Source of the DNA: Saccharopolyspora oryzae
Lineage (GTDB): Bacteria > Actinomycetota > Actinomycetes > Mycobacteriales > Pseudonocardiaceae
Assembly: GCF_027853915.1 (NCBI RefSeq)
Contig: NZ_JAQGLA010000039.1
Span: 1-62,674 of the forward strand
Direction: 5' to 3'
DNA length: 62,674 nucleotides
Under the pieces are notes generated by a model that was not told the DNA's origin, searched no databases, and saw only the letters and a list, made by a program, of their open reading frames with translations. Of this stretch, positions 36,742 to 46,169 are shown one piece after another (the stretch's first letter is position 1; each line of letters opens with the position of its first letter). A program made the position numbers and the translations under genes.

Positions 36742-37532
36742 CTGAGCCATCCCCCTGGACCTACCTGATGGACATGGACGGCGTGCTCGTCCACGAAGAG
36801 CACATGGTGCCCGGCGCGGACGCCCTGCTGGCGGCGCTGCGGGAGAACCACGTCCCGTTCATGGTCTTCACCAACAACTCGATCTACACCCCGCGCGACC
36901 TGCGGGCCCGGCTGCTGCGCACCGGGCTGGACGTCCCGGAGGAGGCGATCTGGACCTCGGCGCTGGCCACCGCGCAGTTCCTGGAGAACCAGCGCCCGGG
37001 CGGCTCGGCCTACGTCGTCGGCGAATCGGGGCTGACCACGGCGCTGCACAACATCGGCTACGTGCTCACCGACCGGGACCCCGACTACGTGATCCTCGGC
37101 GAGACGCGCACCTACAGCTTCGAGGCGATAACCAAGGCGATCCGGCTCGTCGAGGCAGGCGCCCGGTTCATCGCCACGAACCCGGACGAGAAGGGGCCGA
37201 GCCGCGAGGGCACGCTGCCGGCCACCGGCGCGGTCGCCGCGCTGATCGAACGGGTCACCGGGCGCGCGCCGTACTACGTGGGCAAGCCGAACCCGCTGAT
37301 GATGCGCTCGGCGCTGCGGCACCTCGGGGTGCACTCGGAGAACACGCTGATGATCGGCGACCGGATGGACACCGACGTGCGGTCCGGTCTGGAATCCGGG
37401 CTGAAGACGATCCTGGTGCTGTCCGGGATCTCCAACGAGTCGACCGCCGAGCTGTTCCCCTACCGGCCGACGAAGGTGGTCAGCTCCGTGGCCGACCTGG
37501 TCGACAACGTCCTCGACCCGTTCAAGTCGTGA
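36738..37532 (+). CDS. HAD-superfamily IIA phosphatase (NagD-like)
   Basis: A 264-residue HAD hydrolase with MDMDGVLV (nucleophile Asp12 and Asp14), VFTNNS (motif II), GKPNPLMMRSAL (motif III Lys) and IGDRMDTDV (motif IV). The IIA cap and sequence are NagD-like, so substrates are small phosphates or nucleotides; the exact one is unknown. It starts at GTG overlapping the modC stop by four bases, so it shares the modABC operon, although a link to molybdate is not obvious. Confidence 0.92.
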   Translation: MTEPSPWTYLMDMDGVLVHEEHMVPGADALLAALRENHVPFMVFTNNSIYTPRDLRARLLRTGLDVPEEAIWTSALATAQFLENQRPGGSAYVVGESGLTTALHNIGYVLTDRDPDYVILGETRTYSFEAITKAIRLVEAGARFIATNPDEKGPSREGTLPATGAVAALIERVTGRAPYYVGKPNPLMMRSALRHLGVHSENTLMIGDRMDTDVRSGLESGLKTILVLSGISNESTAELFPYRPTKVVSSVADLVDNVLDPFKS

Positions 37533-37537
37533 CCGCG

Positions 37538-37572
37538 GTCGTGGGTGCGCGGCGGGGCTGCGCACTCACGAC
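37538..37572. terminator. Convergent hairpin after HAD gene
   Basis: GTCGTG and GTGCGC pair with GCGCAC and CACGAC across one mismatch, with a 9-nt loop. The right arm overlaps the stop of the convergent small gene. It resembles the CTCGTGAG hairpin family. Confidence 0.65.
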
Positions 37573-37844
37573 GTGCGGTTCGTGGCCGCCTGGGACGGCA
37601 GGTCGATGGCGCTGGCGACGTGGTTGAGCTCGTCGGCCATCCGCTCGGCCGCGTCGCGCACCAGCTCGGCGCGGCGGGCCAACGAGCTCGACCAGTGGCG
37701 CTGGGCGGCCGCCAGCCGGTCGAACAGGTCGGCCTGCAGCCGCAAGCGCTCCACCTCGGCCCAGTCGGCGGCCCCGGGGTGCCGGAAGGCGCGCTCTATG
37801 GCGGCGGCGACTCGCTCCAGCTCGAGTTCGGTGATCACTGGCAC
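37566..37844 (-). CDS. Small conserved helical protein
   Basis: A 92-residue protein from a GTG start. It is predicted almost wholly helical (LERVAAAIERAFRHPGAADWAEVERLRLQADLFDRLAAAQ), with Arg/Glu-rich charge patterns and no known motif. The minus-strand reading is preferred over an overlapping plus-strand frame because of its natural helical composition. Function unknown. Confidence 0.6.
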   Translation of the reverse strand: MPVITELELERVAAAIERAFRHPGAADWAEVERLRLQADLFDRLAAAQRHWSSSLARRAELVRDAAERMADELNHVASAIDLPSQAATNRTS

Positions 37845-37919
37845 CCCCCGGAATCGGTGATGGGCTGACGTAGGAGAGAGGCATTCGGAGCAGTCCCTCG
37901 TACGCCGGTGTGCCGAAAA

Positions 37920-38321
37920 TCACCCTGCGCGCATGAACGCGTACGCGTCGTCGGCATCCACGATCCGCTTGCCCAGCGGCATCAGGGAGACCGGGATCAG
38001 CTTGAAGTTGGCGATGCCCAGCGGGATTCCGATGATCGTGATGCACTGCGCGATGCCGGTCAGGATGTGCCCGAGCGCGAGCCACCAGCCGGCGAGCACC
38101 AGCCACAGGATGTTGCCGATGCCGGCCATGGCGCCCGAGGTGGGCTCGTCCACCAGACGTCGGCCGAACGGCCACAGCGCGAAGTTCGCCATCCGGAACG
38201 AGGCGATCGCGAACGGGATGCCGATGATCGTGATGGTCAGCAGGATCCCGGCGAACGCGTACCCCAGCGCCATCCACAAGCCCCCGAAGACCAGCCAGAT
38301 GACGTTCAGCAATAACCGCAT
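37920..38321 (-). CDS. YccF-domain membrane protein
   Basis: A 133-residue inner membrane protein with two repeated YccF units, each with the LTITIIGIPFAIASF or ITIIGIPLGIANF motif flanked by hydrophobic helices (NVIWLVFGGLWMALGYAFAGI). The family is widespread but of unknown function. It lies alone between a small gene and a palindrome pair. Confidence 0.9.
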   Translation of the reverse strand: MRLLLNVIWLVFGGLWMALGYAFAGILLTITIIGIPFAIASFRMANFALWPFGRRLVDEPTSGAMAGIGNILWLVLAGWWLALGHILTGIAQCITIIGIPLGIANFKLIPVSLMPLGKRIVDADDAYAFMRAG

Positions 38322-38395
38322 GTCCCTACCGTGCCACCACCCGACCGCCCGGCGAATCGGGGTTTCCCCTCATGCCTCCGCCTGGCCTCGGAGCT

Positions 38396-38456
38396 GCAGT
38401 TTCAATTGAAACTGCGATCCGCCGTGCCTGGGTTCCGCAGTTTCAATTGAAACTGT
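38396..38456. repeat. Palindrome pair A, locus 3
   Basis: Two A palindromes (38396-38415 and 38437-38456) exactly 41 nt apart with spacer GATCCGCCGTGCCTGGG. They lie between the YccF and PhzF genes. Confidence 0.9.
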
Positions 38457-38483
38457 GGTCCACGATGTGGGACGGAGCTCGGG

Positions 38484-39272
38484 TCAGACGTGGAGTTCGC
38501 CGCTGAGGACGGTGGTGGCCCGGCCGCGGAGGCCGACTCGGTCGGCGCGGAGCGCCATGCGGACGATGCCACTGCGGGCGGAGGCCTGCTCGCCGACGAA
38601 GTCCGCGCTCCGCGGGTCGCGGTGGAGCTTGGCGGCCCACCAGGTCGCGAGGGTGCAGTGGGCGGAGCCGGTCACCGGGTCTTCCTGGATGCCGACCTGC
38701 GGGGAGAACACCCGGCTGACGAAGTCGACCCCGGGCCGGTCGCCGGGCGCGGTGACGATCACGCCGCGGGACGGGACGGTGGCCAGCGCCGCGAAGTCCG
38801 GTCGCACCGCGCGGACCTCGGCGGCCGACCCGGCGCGCACGAGCACCTTGGTCGCGGCCTGCGCCGTCTCCACGACGGTGACGCCGGGGAGCCCGGCGGC
38901 CAGGGCTTCCGGCGGTTCCACCGGCTCGGCCCGATCGGCGGGGAAGTCCATCTCGATCCAGCCGTCGTCGAGCGCGGTGCAGGTCAGGACACCGCTGCGG
39001 GTGTCGAACCGCTGATCGCCGCCGAGCACGTGCGCGGTGGCGAGGGTGCCGTGCCCGCACAGCGGAACCTCGGTGGTCGGCGTGAACCAGCGCAACGGCT
39101 TCGGCTCGCCCTCCGGGCCTGCGACCACGACGAACGCGGTCTCGGAGTGCCGGAGCTCGGCGGCCACCGACTGCATCCACGACTCCTCGGCGGGGGAGTC
39201 CAGCAGCACGACCCCGGCGGGATTCCCGGTGAAGGCGGTGTCGGTGAAGGCATCGACGACGAAAGCACGCAC
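38484..39272 (-). CDS. PhzF-family isomerase-like protein
   Basis: A 262-residue member of the PhzF/diaminopimelate-epimerase fold. It has [12 protein letters not shown] and SETAFV (including the family's catalytic Glu in the SE-T-F motif), [12 protein letters not shown] and DPVTGSAHC near the C-terminus. Stand-alone PhzF-like proteins are common and mostly of unknown substrate; no phenazine genes are nearby. Divergent from the acyl-CoA synthetase gene, with a B palindrome between. Confidence 0.92.
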   Translation of the reverse strand: MRAFVVDAFTDTAFTGNPAGVVLLDSPAEESWMQSVAAELRHSETAFVVVAGPEGEPKPLRWFTPTTEVPLCGHGTLATAHVLGGDQRFDTRSGVLTCTALDDGWIEMDFPADRAEPVEPPEALAAGLPGVTVVETAQAATKVLVRAGSAAEVRAVRPDFAALATVPSRGVIVTAPGDRPGVDFVSRVFSPQVGIQEDPVTGSAHCTLATWWAAKLHRDPRSADFVGEQASARSGIVRMALRADRVGLRGRATTVLSGELHV

Positions 39273-39313
39273 CCGGAAACCCTACGTCGCTCCCACCACC
39301 GGGCTCCGGTCCC

Positions 39314-39359
39314 CGTAAATTCAATGGAAATCGGACGTCCAAATTCCATTGAATTTGCG
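39314..39359. repeat. Palindromic repeat family B, copy 4
   Basis: A 46-nt palindrome, CGTAAATTCAATGG at the left and CCATTGAATTTGCG at the right, around GGACGTCC. It lies between divergent genes and so in a promoter region. Confidence 0.9.
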
Positions 39360-39446
39360 GTACCCGCGTTCGGGGGTGGCCGAGCGGGGGATCTCGAGGA
39401 CAAGATGGGTGATCCGTCTCACGTGCTCGTCGGGGAGGTAGTCACC

Positions 39447-41063
39447 GTGGATGCCGTCCAGCTCAGCTACGACTCGGGTGTTTCGGAGGTGCCGCTGCTG
39501 GGGGAGACGATCGGGGCGAACCTCGATCGGCTCGCGGCGCGGTTCCCCGAGCGGGACGCCCTGGTGGAGTGCGCGACCGGTCGCCGCTGGACCTACCGGG
39601 AATTCGTGGCCGACGTGGACGCGCTGGCGGTCGGCCTGCTCGACGCCGGGATCGGCAAGGGAGACCGGGTCGGGATCTGGTCGCCGAACCGCGCGGAGTG
39701 GACGCTGACCCAGTACGCGACGGCGAAGATCGGCGCGATCCTGGTCAACATCAACCCGGCCTACCGGGCGCACGAGCTGGAGTACGTGCTCAACCAGGCC
39801 GGCATCCGGATGCTGATCTCGGCGAAGTCGTTCAAGTCCTCCGACTACGTCGAGATCGTCGAGCAGGTGCGCCCGAAGTGCGACGGCCTGGAGCAGGTGG
39901 TGTTCCTGGGCGACCCGGCGTGGGAGCAGCTGGCCGGGGCCGCCGCGGACCCGCAGCGGTTGGCGGCGATCGAGCTCTCCGCCGACGACCCGATCAACAT
40001 CCAGTACACCTCGGGCACCACCGGGTTCCCGAAGGGCGCGACGCTGTCGCACCACAACATCCTGAACAACGGGTTCTTCGTCGGCGAGCTGTGCAACTAC
40101 AGCGAGGTCGACCGGGTGGCGATCGTGCCGCCGTTCTACCACTGCTTCGGCATGGTCATGGGCAACCTGGCCTGCACCAGTCACGGGGCGGCGATGGTCA
40201 TCCCGGCGGAGGGCTTCGACCCGGTCGCGTCGCTGTCCGCGGTGGCCGCCGAGCGGTGCACGTCGCTGTACGGGGTGCCGACGATGTTCATCGCCGAGCT
40301 GGAGCACCCGGACTTCGAGAGCTTCGACCTGTCCGCGCTGCGCACCGGGATCATGGCGGGTTCGCCGTGCCCGGTGGAGGTGATGAAGCAGGTCATCGAC
40401 CGGATGGGGATGCGGGAGGTGTCGATCTGCTACGGCATGACCGAGACGTCCCCGGTGTCGACGCAGACCCGCGCCGACGACTCGCTGGAGCGCCGGGTGT
40501 CCACTGTGGGCAGGGTCGGTCCGCACCTGGAGGTCAAGGTCGTCGACCCGGTGACCGGCCTGACCGTGCCGCGCGGCACCCCGGGCGAGCTGTGCACCCG
40601 CGGCTATTCGGTGATGCTGGGCTACTGGGAGCAGCCGGAGCGCACCGCCGAGGTCATCGACGCGGCGCGCTGGATGCACACCGGGGACCTGGCGGTGATG
40701 GACGCCGACGGCTACGTCAGCATCACCGGCCGGATCAAGGACATGGTCATCCGCGGCGGCGAGAACATCTACCCGCGCGAGATCGAGGAGTTCCTCTACA
40801 CCCACCCCGACGTGGTGGACGCGCAGGTCATCGGGGTTCCCGACGCGCGCTACGGCGAGGAGCTGATGGCCTGGGTCCGGCTGCGCGAGGGTGCTGAGCA
40901 GCTGACGGCCGAGTCGTTGCGGGAGTTCTGCACCGGCAAGCTGGCGCACTACAAGATCCCGCGCTACGTGCACGTGGTGAACGAGTTCCCGATGACCGTC
41001 ACCGGCAAGATCCGCAAGGTCGAGATGCGCGAGATCTCCAAGGACCTCCTCGACCGGAGCTGA
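39447..41063 (+). CDS. Fatty-acyl-CoA synthetase (AMP-binding enzyme)
   Basis: Activates a carboxylic acid to acyl-CoA through an acyl-adenylate. The 538-residue protein has the P-loop-like [11 protein letters not shown], the YGMTETSP motif, [28 protein letters not shown] and the C-terminal lysine in VTGKIRK. The GTG at 39447 has GGGGAGG 9 nt upstream and gives the family start [20 protein letters not shown]. An ATG at 39405 with GAGGA before it is an alternative. Chain-length preference cannot be read. Confidence 0.92.
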   Translation: MDAVQLSYDSGVSEVPLLGETIGANLDRLAARFPERDALVECATGRRWTYREFVADVDALAVGLLDAGIGKGDRVGIWSPNRAEWTLTQYATAKIGAILVNINPAYRAHELEYVLNQAGIRMLISAKSFKSSDYVEIVEQVRPKCDGLEQVVFLGDPAWEQLAGAAADPQRLAAIELSADDPINIQYTSGTTGFPKGATLSHHNILNNGFFVGELCNYSEVDRVAIVPPFYHCFGMVMGNLACTSHGAAMVIPAEGFDPVASLSAVAAERCTSLYGVPTMFIAELEHPDFESFDLSALRTGIMAGSPCPVEVMKQVIDRMGMREVSICYGMTETSPVSTQTRADDSLERRVSTVGRVGPHLEVKVVDPVTGLTVPRGTPGELCTRGYSVMLGYWEQPERTAEVIDAARWMHTGDLAVMDADGYVSITGRIKDMVIRGGENIYPREIEEFLYTHPDVVDAQVIGVPDARYGEELMAWVRLREGAEQLTAESLREFCTGKLAHYKIPRYVHVVNEFPMTVTGKIRKVEMREISKDLLDRS

Positions 41064-41130
41064 GTCTCTGGCGCACCGGTCCGGAGGAGGTGTCGGCGTG
41101 TCATGCCCCGGACACGCCGGCACCTGATCC

Positions 41131-41191
41131 GCAGTTTCAATTGAAACTGTGATCCGCCGTGCCTGGGTTTTACAGTTTCAATTGAAACTGC
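41131..41191. repeat. Palindrome pair A, locus 4
   Basis: Two A palindromes (41132-41149 core and 41173-41190 core), 41 nt apart, with the usual GATCCGCCGTGCCTGGG spacer. First part of a composite element running to 41330. Confidence 0.9.
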
Positions 41192-41252
41192 ACACCCGGG
41201 CGTGTCGGGACCCCGGCGTGTCGGGACCTGCGGACCCCGACACGCCGACACC

Positions 41253-41281
41253 TGTGGACAAGTCGTCCTGGCTGTGGAGAA
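41253..41281 (-). other. Two DnaA-box-like nonamers, locus 2
   Basis: TGTGGACAA (41253-41261) and TGTGGAGAA (41273-41281) lie in the same order and 20-nt spacing as at 21533 and 46069. Confidence 0.45.
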
Positions 41282-41285
41282 CTTC

Positions 41286-41330
41286 CGCAAATTCAATGGA
41301 AATTGGACGTCGAAATTCCATTGAACTTTG
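41286..41330. repeat. Palindromic repeat family B, copy 5
   Basis: CGCAAATTCAATGG on the left and a slightly damaged right arm (CCATTGAACTTTG) around GGACGTC. End of the composite element, in the convergent gap before the histidine kinase gene. Confidence 0.85.
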
Positions 41331-41383
41331 ATCCCCGCCGACGGCGGAGGTCCGGAACCCGTTGGGGTGCGGGGGATCCCGGG

Positions 41384-42550
41384 TCAGGTCTTGGCGGTGA
41401 GGGGGACTTCCCAGGTGACCGTGGTGCCGCTGTCCGGGGACGAGGTGATCACGCAGCGGCCTCCGGCAGCGACCGCTCGTTCTTCGAGGTTCCGCAGGCC
41501 CCGCTTGCTCACGTCGCGGGGAATTCCGCAGCCGTCGTCGACGACTTGCAGCAGCAGTCCGGCATCCGAGCGGCGCACCCGAACCAGTACCGACTTCGCA
41601 CCCGCGTGCCTGACCACATTGGACAGTGCTTCGCGTAGGGCCGCGCGGGCGTGATCGGCCACTTGGACCGGCACGTCCGACAGGTCGCCCTCGATCTCCA
41701 GCTGCGGGGGCCGCCCCAGCAGCTCACCGGCGATCTGCACCTCGGAACGCATCGAGTCGTCCAGCGCGGGCGCGTGGTGCGGAGGCTCCGGGTCGGCGGA
41801 GCGCAAGGTGCGGGCGGTGGCCCGGACCTCGGCGATGGCCTGGTCGATCTGCTCCATCGTCTCCGACAGCCGGGTCGCGTCGGCGGGCGCGAGCTGGCCG
41901 GACAGCCGCCGCTCCAGCACCTCCAGCTGCACGCCGGTGGCGTAGAGCCGCTGCACGATCACGTCGTGCAGGTCGCGCGCGATGCGCTCGCGCTCCTGGT
42001 ACACCGCGATCCGCTGCCGCGCGGTGGATCCCTCGGCGAGCACCAGCGCCAGCCCGGCCTGCGCGGCGAAGGAGGTCAGCACGTCTACCGCGACGCGCGT
42101 GAACGTGCTCGCACCGCGCCTGCGGTACACCGCCAGCGCGCCCAGCCGGCGCTCGCGGGTGCCGAACGGCGCGACCGCGAACGGACCGTAAACCCGCAGT
42201 TCAGCGGGGACGTACGGGGCCGTGAGCGGATCGTCGATGAGGTCGTCCACGACGACCGGAACACCGCTGCGGGCCACGCGCGCCGCAGCCGACCGCGAGG
42301 ACAGGACGGTGCCGACCGGGTCGCCGAGCGGACCGATCGCGGACGGCGCGCCGTAGGCGGCTTCGACCGTCAGGCGGCCGTCGTCGGCGCGGACGGTGAC
42401 GATGCCGAGGTCGGCCTCGGCGAGTTCGGCGGCGCGGCGGACCACCAGCGGGAGCACCGCGTCGGGATCCTCCGCGGACAGGGCCGCGCGGGTGATCTCG
42501 GTCGATGCCGCCAGCATTCGCCGGGCGAGGGAGGAATCCATGTCGTGCAC
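41384..42550 (-). CDS. GAF-domain sensor histidine kinase (DevS/NarX-like)
   Basis: A 388-residue cytoplasmic kinase with no membrane helix. An N-terminal GAF domain (about residues 15-170) is followed by a HisKA_3 dimerisation helix with the phospho-acceptor in RERIARDLHDVIVQRLYATG and an ATPase domain ending DDGCGIPRDVSKRGLRNLEERA. It starts at GTG, chosen because GAGGAG lies 10 nt upstream; the ATG three codons later is too distant. It follows cydDC by 84 nt on the same strand, and no response regulator adjoins. Control of the cyd genes in response to oxygen or redox state is inference. Confidence 0.88.
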   Translation of the reverse strand: MHDMDSSLARRMLAASTEITRAALSAEDPDAVLPLVVRRAAELAEADLGIVTVRADDGRLTVEAAYGAPSAIGPLGDPVGTVLSSRSAAARVARSGVPVVVDDLIDDPLTAPYVPAELRVYGPFAVAPFGTRERRLGALAVYRRRGASTFTRVAVDVLTSFAAQAGLALVLAEGSTARQRIAVYQERERIARDLHDVIVQRLYATGVQLEVLERRLSGQLAPADATRLSETMEQIDQAIAEVRATARTLRSADPEPPHHAPALDDSMRSEVQIAGELLGRPPQLEIEGDLSDVPVQVADHARAALREALSNVVRHAGAKSVLVRVRRSDAGLLLQVVDDGCGIPRDVSKRGLRNLEERAVAAGGRCVITSSPDSGTTVTWEVPLTAKT

Positions 42551-42634
42551 GAGGCTATAGCTCCTCACCTGGCGCTCGCTCCTCCTGACGACGCAGGTCA
42601 CAGGCAGTGCCCTTGATGATCATGAAGGGGATTC

Positions 42635-45600
42635 CTACCGCGCCGCCGGGGACCGCGACGACGTGGGGTTCCGGACGGCGGTGAGCCCGCCGCCGTCCAC
42701 GCGCAGGACGACGTCGGCGCGTTCGGCTTCCGACCAGCGGTGCGTCACGTGCACGACCGTGCGTCCCCGCAGCGCCCGCTCCAGGCGGTCCAGGAGCGCT
42801 TCGGCCGCCGGGACGTCCAGGTGCGCCGTCGGTTCGTCGAGCAGCACCAGATCCGCGTCCCGCACCAGCAGCGCGCGGGCCAGCGCGAGGCGCTGCGCTT
42901 CGCCGCCGGACATCGCCGTGCCACCGACCTTGGTGTCCAAGCGGTCGGTCCAGTCCGGCAGGCCGGCGACCTCGAGGATCTCGACGAGCTCGTCGTCGCC
43001 GGCCTTCGGCGCGGCCAGCCGCAGGTTCTCGCGCACCGTCGTCGACACCAGCTGCGGTTCCTGCGGGCACCAGGCGATCCGCCGCGGCACGCGCGCTTCG
43101 CCGCGCTCGGCGTCGAGGAAACCCAGCAGCAGGGCCAAGAACGTCGACTTGCCACCACCGGACGGCCCGACGATCGCCACGTGGGAACCGGCCGGGACGT
43201 GCAGGTCAACGTCTCGCAGCGCAGGTTCCGCCGCGCCGGGCCAGCGCACGTCGACGTCGGAGAGCTCGATTTCGGTTGAGGCGTTCGTCCCGCCAGAAGG
43301 TGCTTCGACCGCGAGCAGCGGGGCCAGGCGGTCCTGCGCGGACCGCAGCGACCGCCACTGCTGCGCAGCCGGAGGCAGCAGCGCCACGGCCTCCGCCACC
43401 GCCAGCGGTACGAGGCCGAGCAGCGGCGCCAGCTCCGGCGCCAGTCGTCCTTCGGCCACCGCCGCCGCTCCGAGCCACGCTCCGCCGAGCACCGCCACGC
43501 CGATGAGCAGGACGATCATCGCAGTCGCCGCTCCCGCGCCGAAAGCCGCGCGTCGCGCCCGCGCTGCCAGCCGGTCGTCCTCGGCAGCCAGTTCCGCGCG
43601 CTGTTCGGCGTGCGCGCCGAAGGCGAGCAGTTCCGCCGCGCCGTCGAGAAGTCCCAGGACCCGCGCGGAGACCTTCCGCCGTCCCTCAGCCACGGCAGTC
43701 GTCGCGCGGCGCTCCGCAGCGACCGCGGCGAGCGGGCTCGCGATGCAGGCCGCGAGGAGCACCACGGCGAGCAGCAGCCCGGCCTCCGGCAGCACCAGCG
43801 CCTGCACCACGACCGCACCGATCATCACGACCACGGCCACCATCGGCGGGAAGATCACGCGCGGCACCAGGTCGCGGACCGCGTCGACGTCGTCGACGAG
43901 CCGAGCGACGCCTTCGCCGCGGCGGAGTCCGGCACTTCGCACCGGCCCGAGCCGCACCAGCGCGTCCCACAGCTGCCGTCGCAGGCGACCGGACAGCCGG
44001 AACGCGGCGTCGTGCGTGACCAGGCGCTCGACGTAGCGCAGCACCGCGCGCGAGAGCGCGAAGGTGCGGACGCCGACGACCGCGACGGACAGCGTCAGGA
44101 TCGGCGGCTGCTGCGAAGCGCGGGCGATCAGCCAGGCCGAGGTCGCGGTCAGCGCGAGGCCCGAGAGCAGCGACAGCGCGCCGAGGCCGGTGCCGACGAG
44201 CAGCCGCGGCGACAGGAGGTCGCGGAGGCGACCGCGCGCTTCGGGCAGGTCGGGGGCTGCTGCCGGGGCCGCCGCGAGCACCGGCTCGGCCAGCTCAGCC
44301 GCGGCTTCCGGCCGGTGGCTGGCGAGCACCACGGTGGCGCCGTCGTCGGCGGCGCGGCGGATCGCCGCGTTGACCTGGTGCGCGGTGGCGGTGTCGAGGT
44401 GCGCGGTGGGTTCGTCGAGCAGCAGGATCGTCGCCTCGCCGCGCAGCCGGAGCAGGGCGCGGGCCACCGCGACCCGTTGACGCTCCCCTGTGGACAGTTC
44501 GTCGGTGCGGCGGTCGCGCAGGTGCGCCGCTGCCGCGGCGGACAGGGCTTCGTCGACGTGCACCGAGAGGTCCGGTTGGTCGGCGGTGGCGACGGCGAGT
44601 TCGTCCGCGACCGTGCCGCCGGTGAACGTCGGGCGCTGCGGCACCCAGGCGATGCGGCGACGCCACTCCCCCGGCGCAAGGTCCGCGATGTCCACGCCGT
44701 CGCAGGTGATCGTGCCGCTCTCCGGTTCGGCGAACCCGAGCAGCACCGCCATCGTGGTGGACTTCCCGCTGCCGCTGGGTCCGATGCCGTCGAAGCCCTC
44801 CAGCCGCACGATCTCGCCCGGCCGCGCGGTGAAGCTCAACCCGTCCGGGGCGAACCCGTCCCGCCGCCGCACCCGCAACCCGGCGACCCGCAGGCCGGTT
44901 TCGGAGCGAACGGACCGTTCACACCGCTCGACGAGGTCAACGGTCCGTTCGCTCGGCCCCGGCTCGCTGACGATCTCGTCGACGCGGCGGACGGCTTCCA
45001 CGCCGTCCTCGCTGGCGTGGTGCGCCGCGCCCGCCGCGCGCAGCGGGAGGTAGCACTCCGGCGCGAGGACCAGCACCAGCAGGCCGGTGGCCAGGTCGAG
45101 GTCGCCGGAGACCAGGCGCAGGCCGATGCCCACCGCCACCATCGCCACCGACAGCGACGAGAGCAGCTCCAGCACCAACGCGGACAAGAACGCGACGCGC
45201 AGCGTGGCGACCGTGGTGCGGCGATGCGAGTCGCTGACCCGGCCGACCACCTCGCCCTGCGCCTGCGCCCGGCCGAACGCGGTCAGCACCGGCAGCGCGC
45301 GGATCAGCTCCAGCAGCTGCCCGGACAACCGCTGCACCGCGTCGGCCGCCTTCGACGTGCGCTGCTCGGTGTACTTGCCGACCAGCCAGGCGAACAGCGG
45401 GATCAGCGGCACCGTGATCAGGATGACCAGCGCGGAAACCCAGTCGGACCACAGGATCCAGGCCCCGACCAGCGGCGGCACCACGGCCGCGGTCACCAGC
45501 GCGGGCAGGTACTTGGTGAAGTACGCGTCGAGCGCGTCGAGGCCCTTGGTGGCCAGCGCGGTCAGCTCCGCGGAGCCGCGGCGCTGGATCCACTCCGGGC

Positions 45601-45910
45601 CGCGGCGCAGCGCGGAATCCAGCATCAGGCCGCGCAGTTCTTCCTTCGCGCCCGCGGCGGCCCGCGCCGACACCGACTCGGTCGCCCAGCCCAGCACCGC
45701 GCGCGCCACCACCGCCACGGCCAGCACGACCAGGTAGCGGCTGATCTCGCTCGGCTCGACCCCGCGCGTCACCACCGCCGCCAGAGCGCTGCCCAACGCC
45801 CAGGCCTGCACGATCAGCGCGACGGCGTTGCCGACCGACAGCAGCCCGGCGACGACCAGCGCGCGGCGAGCCGATGCCGACAACCGCGGCAACGCGCCCA
45901 GCGGACCCAT
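42635..45910 (-). CDS. cydDC: Fused CydDC ABC exporter
   Basis: A 1091-residue fusion of the two halves of the CydDC transporter, which exports thiols (and binds haem) and is needed to assemble cytochrome bd. The CydD half has Walker A GPSGSGKST, signature LSTGERQRVAVARAL and Walker B ILLLDEPTAHLD. The CydC half has GPSGGGKST, MSGGEAQRLALARAL and LVLLDEPTAHLD. Each half has about six membrane helices. Fusion is the usual Streptomyces-like arrangement; mycobacteria keep them separate. The ATG at 45910 follows GAGGAG by 6 nt; a GTG one codon earlier is possible. Confidence 0.93.
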   Translation of the reverse strand: MGPLGALPRLSASARRALVVAGLLSVGNAVALIVQAWALGSALAAVVTRGVEPSEISRYLVVLAVAVVARAVLGWATESVSARAAAGAKEELRGLMLDSALRRGPEWIQRRGSAELTALATKGLDALDAYFTKYLPALVTAAVVPPLVGAWILWSDWVSALVILITVPLIPLFAWLVGKYTEQRTSKAADAVQRLSGQLLELIRALPVLTAFGRAQAQGEVVGRVSDSHRRTTVATLRVAFLSALVLELLSSLSVAMVAVGIGLRLVSGDLDLATGLLVLVLAPECYLPLRAAGAAHHASEDGVEAVRRVDEIVSEPGPSERTVDLVERCERSVRSETGLRVAGLRVRRRDGFAPDGLSFTARPGEIVRLEGFDGIGPSGSGKSTTMAVLLGFAEPESGTITCDGVDIADLAPGEWRRRIAWVPQRPTFTGGTVADELAVATADQPDLSVHVDEALSAAAAAHLRDRRTDELSTGERQRVAVARALLRLRGEATILLLDEPTAHLDTATAHQVNAAIRRAADDGATVVLASHRPEAAAELAEPVLAAAPAAAPDLPEARGRLRDLLSPRLLVGTGLGALSLLSGLALTATSAWLIARASQQPPILTLSVAVVGVRTFALSRAVLRYVERLVTHDAAFRLSGRLRRQLWDALVRLGPVRSAGLRRGEGVARLVDDVDAVRDLVPRVIFPPMVAVVVMIGAVVVQALVLPEAGLLLAVVLLAACIASPLAAVAAERRATTAVAEGRRKVSARVLGLLDGAAELLAFGAHAEQRAELAAEDDRLAARARRAAFGAGAATAMIVLLIGVAVLGGAWLGAAAVAEGRLAPELAPLLGLVPLAVAEAVALLPPAAQQWRSLRSAQDRLAPLLAVEAPSGGTNASTEIELSDVDVRWPGAAEPALRDVDLHVPAGSHVAIVGPSGGGKSTFLALLLGFLDAERGEARVPRRIAWCPQEPQLVSTTVRENLRLAAPKAGDDELVEILEVAGLPDWTDRLDTKVGGTAMSGGEAQRLALARALLVRDADLVLLDEPTAHLDVPAAEALLDRLERALRGRTVVHVTHRWSEAERADVVLRVDGGGLTAVRNPTSSRSPAAR

Positions 45911-45953
45911 CACGTGCTCCTCAACGAACGTCCCGTTTCAGTCGCGGCTGAAC

Positions 45954-46014
45954 GCAGTTTCAATTGAAACTGCGATCCGTCGTGCCTGGGGTCCGCAGTT
46001 TCAATTGAAACTGC
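45954..46014. repeat. Palindrome pair A, locus 5
   Basis: Two A palindromes (45954-45973 and 45995-46014), 41 nt apart, between cydDC and cydB. First part of a composite element. Confidence 0.9.
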
Positions 46015-46068
46015 GCCCCTCCGGGCGTGTCGGGACCCGGCGTGTCGGGCACCTGATACGTCGACACC

Positions 46069-46097
46069 TGTGGACAGGTCCCGGGTCCTGTGGAGAA
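46069..46097 (-). other. Two DnaA-box-like nonamers, locus 3
   Basis: TGTGGACAG (46069-46077) and TGTGGAGAA (46089-46097), again 20 nt apart between the A pair and B palindrome. Confidence 0.4.
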
Positions 46098-46101
46098 CTT
46101 C

Positions 46102-46147
46102 CGCAAATTCAATGGAAATTGGACCTCCAAATTCCATTGAATTTGCG
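46102..46147. repeat. Palindromic repeat family B, copy 6
   Basis: A 46-nt palindrome ending the third composite element, CGCAAATTCAATGG to CCATTGAATTTGCG. Confidence 0.9.
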
Positions 46148-46169
46148 GCGCCCCGGGCGGAGGGAGGGG

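Noticed and set aside
38490..39446. N-terminal extension of the acyl-CoA synthetase frame
   Set aside because: This part overlaps phzF on the other strand and crosses a B palindrome; the family N-terminus begins at 39447.
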